Assembly: GCF_025628965.1 (NCBI RefSeq)
Contig: NZ_JAOTEN010000002.1
Location: forward strand, 124,001 to 188,000
DNA from: Chryseobacterium gilvum
GTDB lineage: Bacteria; Bacteroidota; Bacteroidia; Flavobacteriales; Weeksellaceae
Length of the DNA stretch: 64,000 bases
Direction: 5' to 3'
In this document: positions 63,697 through 64,000 of the stretch, one piece after another
Layout: the number at the start of each line of letters is the position of its first letter
How positions within the stretch are numbered: the stretch's first letter is position 1
Translations under genes and position numbers: made by a program
The notes under the pieces: model-generated
What the model was told of the DNA's origin: nothing
Seen by the model: the letters and a program-made list of their open reading frames with translations, nothing else
Database searches by the model: none

Positions 63697-64000
63697 TTAA
63701 ATTCCGAGAATTGACTTGAGCAGTATATTTACCTCATCTACGTTTTTCACTTTCTCCTTTCGCATCATCAGCTGATTTCCTTCTTTTCCTATTTTTTCTT
63801 TAAGCTGTGCCTGAGAAGAATTCTGGGTCAGATAATCAATCATATGCCTGAATTTATCGGTTTGGTAAAATTTATCCTGAGGATTATTTGGAAAATAGCC
63901 CAAAAACACACCATTTTTCATTACGATTCTTTCAAATCCTATATCAGCAGCCAGCCATTTCAGTGCAACACTTTTTAAAAGATTCACGGCTTCTTCAGGC
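63697..64000 (-). CDS. mfd: transcription-repair coupling factor Mfd, C-terminal fragment
   Basis: About 101 C-terminal codons; the frame stays open to the edge of the window (PEEAVNLLKSVALKWLAADI), so the internal ATG at 63987 is not a start. The segment matches the TRCF C-terminal domain, which in the full protein regulates UvrA binding: LKWLAADIGFERIVMKNG and FLGYFPNNPQDKFYQTDKF are the parts I recognise from flavobacterial Mfd. Mfd removes stalled RNA polymerase and recruits excision repair. Confidence 0.75.
   Translation of the reverse strand, partial: PEEAVNLLKSVALKWLAADIGFERIVMKNGVFLGYFPNNPQDKFYQTDKFRHMIDYLTQNSSQAQLKEKIGKEGNQLMMRKEKVKNVDEVNILLKSILGI

Noticed and set aside
63697..63987. 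A complete 96-residue small gene
   Set aside because: The frame is open to the window edge and the sequence fits the C-terminus of Mfd, so the ATG is internal.

Overview
This is a low-GC chromosomal window from a Bacteroidota bacterium, most likely a Chryseobacterium-type member of the Flavobacteriia (Weeksellaceae). The pointers are Bacteroidota-style promoters (TTG, 19-20 bases, TAnnTTTG) in front of several genes, a SusC/SusD pair, a bacillithiol enzyme (BshC), a GYDIA-type GHMP kinase, a Porin_10-like outer membrane protein, and many lipoproteins and Sec-exported proteins. The genus is an inference from gene content and protein style, not from a search.

Positions 1-27,700 are mostly core genome. 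In order: the 5' end of an lptD-like gene diverging from a cell-wall amidase; three tRNA-Glu(UUC) genes interleaved with a small unknown gene and rpsT; an exported protein with a phage-fibre-like look; a five-gene minus-strand metal/oxidative-stress operon (P1B-type ATPase, Cys-rich small protein, YHS lipoprotein, SCO1/SenC, secreted Fe/Mn superoxide dismutase); aroQ; pckA; a GHMP kinase next to fabD; bshC followed by a LysM protein and preceded by a putative porin; a SusC/SusD outer-membrane uptake pair; and the rimP-nusA-infB operon. Just upstream of rimP sit a strong promoter, a 15-codon Arg/Lys-rich ORF and a terminator-like hairpin lying inside that ORF. This is the best candidate for an undescribed regulatory element in the window.

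Positions 27,967-58,069 form one large surface-polysaccharide locus. It makes nucleotide sugars (ugd, rfbB, rfbA), exports the glycan through a Wzm/Wzt-type ABC transporter whose ATPase has a C-terminal extension of the kind that binds the glycan, and carries eleven GT2 and two GT4 glycosyltransferases plus one divergent GT-A-like protein. Modifying enzymes include an asparagine-synthase-like amidotransferase, three methyltransferases, two left-handed beta-helix acyltransferases, a YdjC-type deacetylase, a FemAB-like and a GNAT acyltransferase, a short SDR, and two polytopic GT-C-like proteins that each sit beside a DPM1-like GT2. The outer parts read on the plus strand; a seven-gene block (47,461-53,646) reads on the minus strand. 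Two adjacent GT2 genes share a nearly identical 5' third, a sign of recent partial duplication or gene conversion.

Positions 58,210-63,987 hold a beta-carbonic anhydrase, a small exported unknown and a SulP transporter (a likely bicarbonate/CO2 cassette), then on the minus strand pth, two paralogous lipoproteins, and the 3' end of mfd running off the window.

No transposase, integrase, CRISPR array or rRNA gene was seen.
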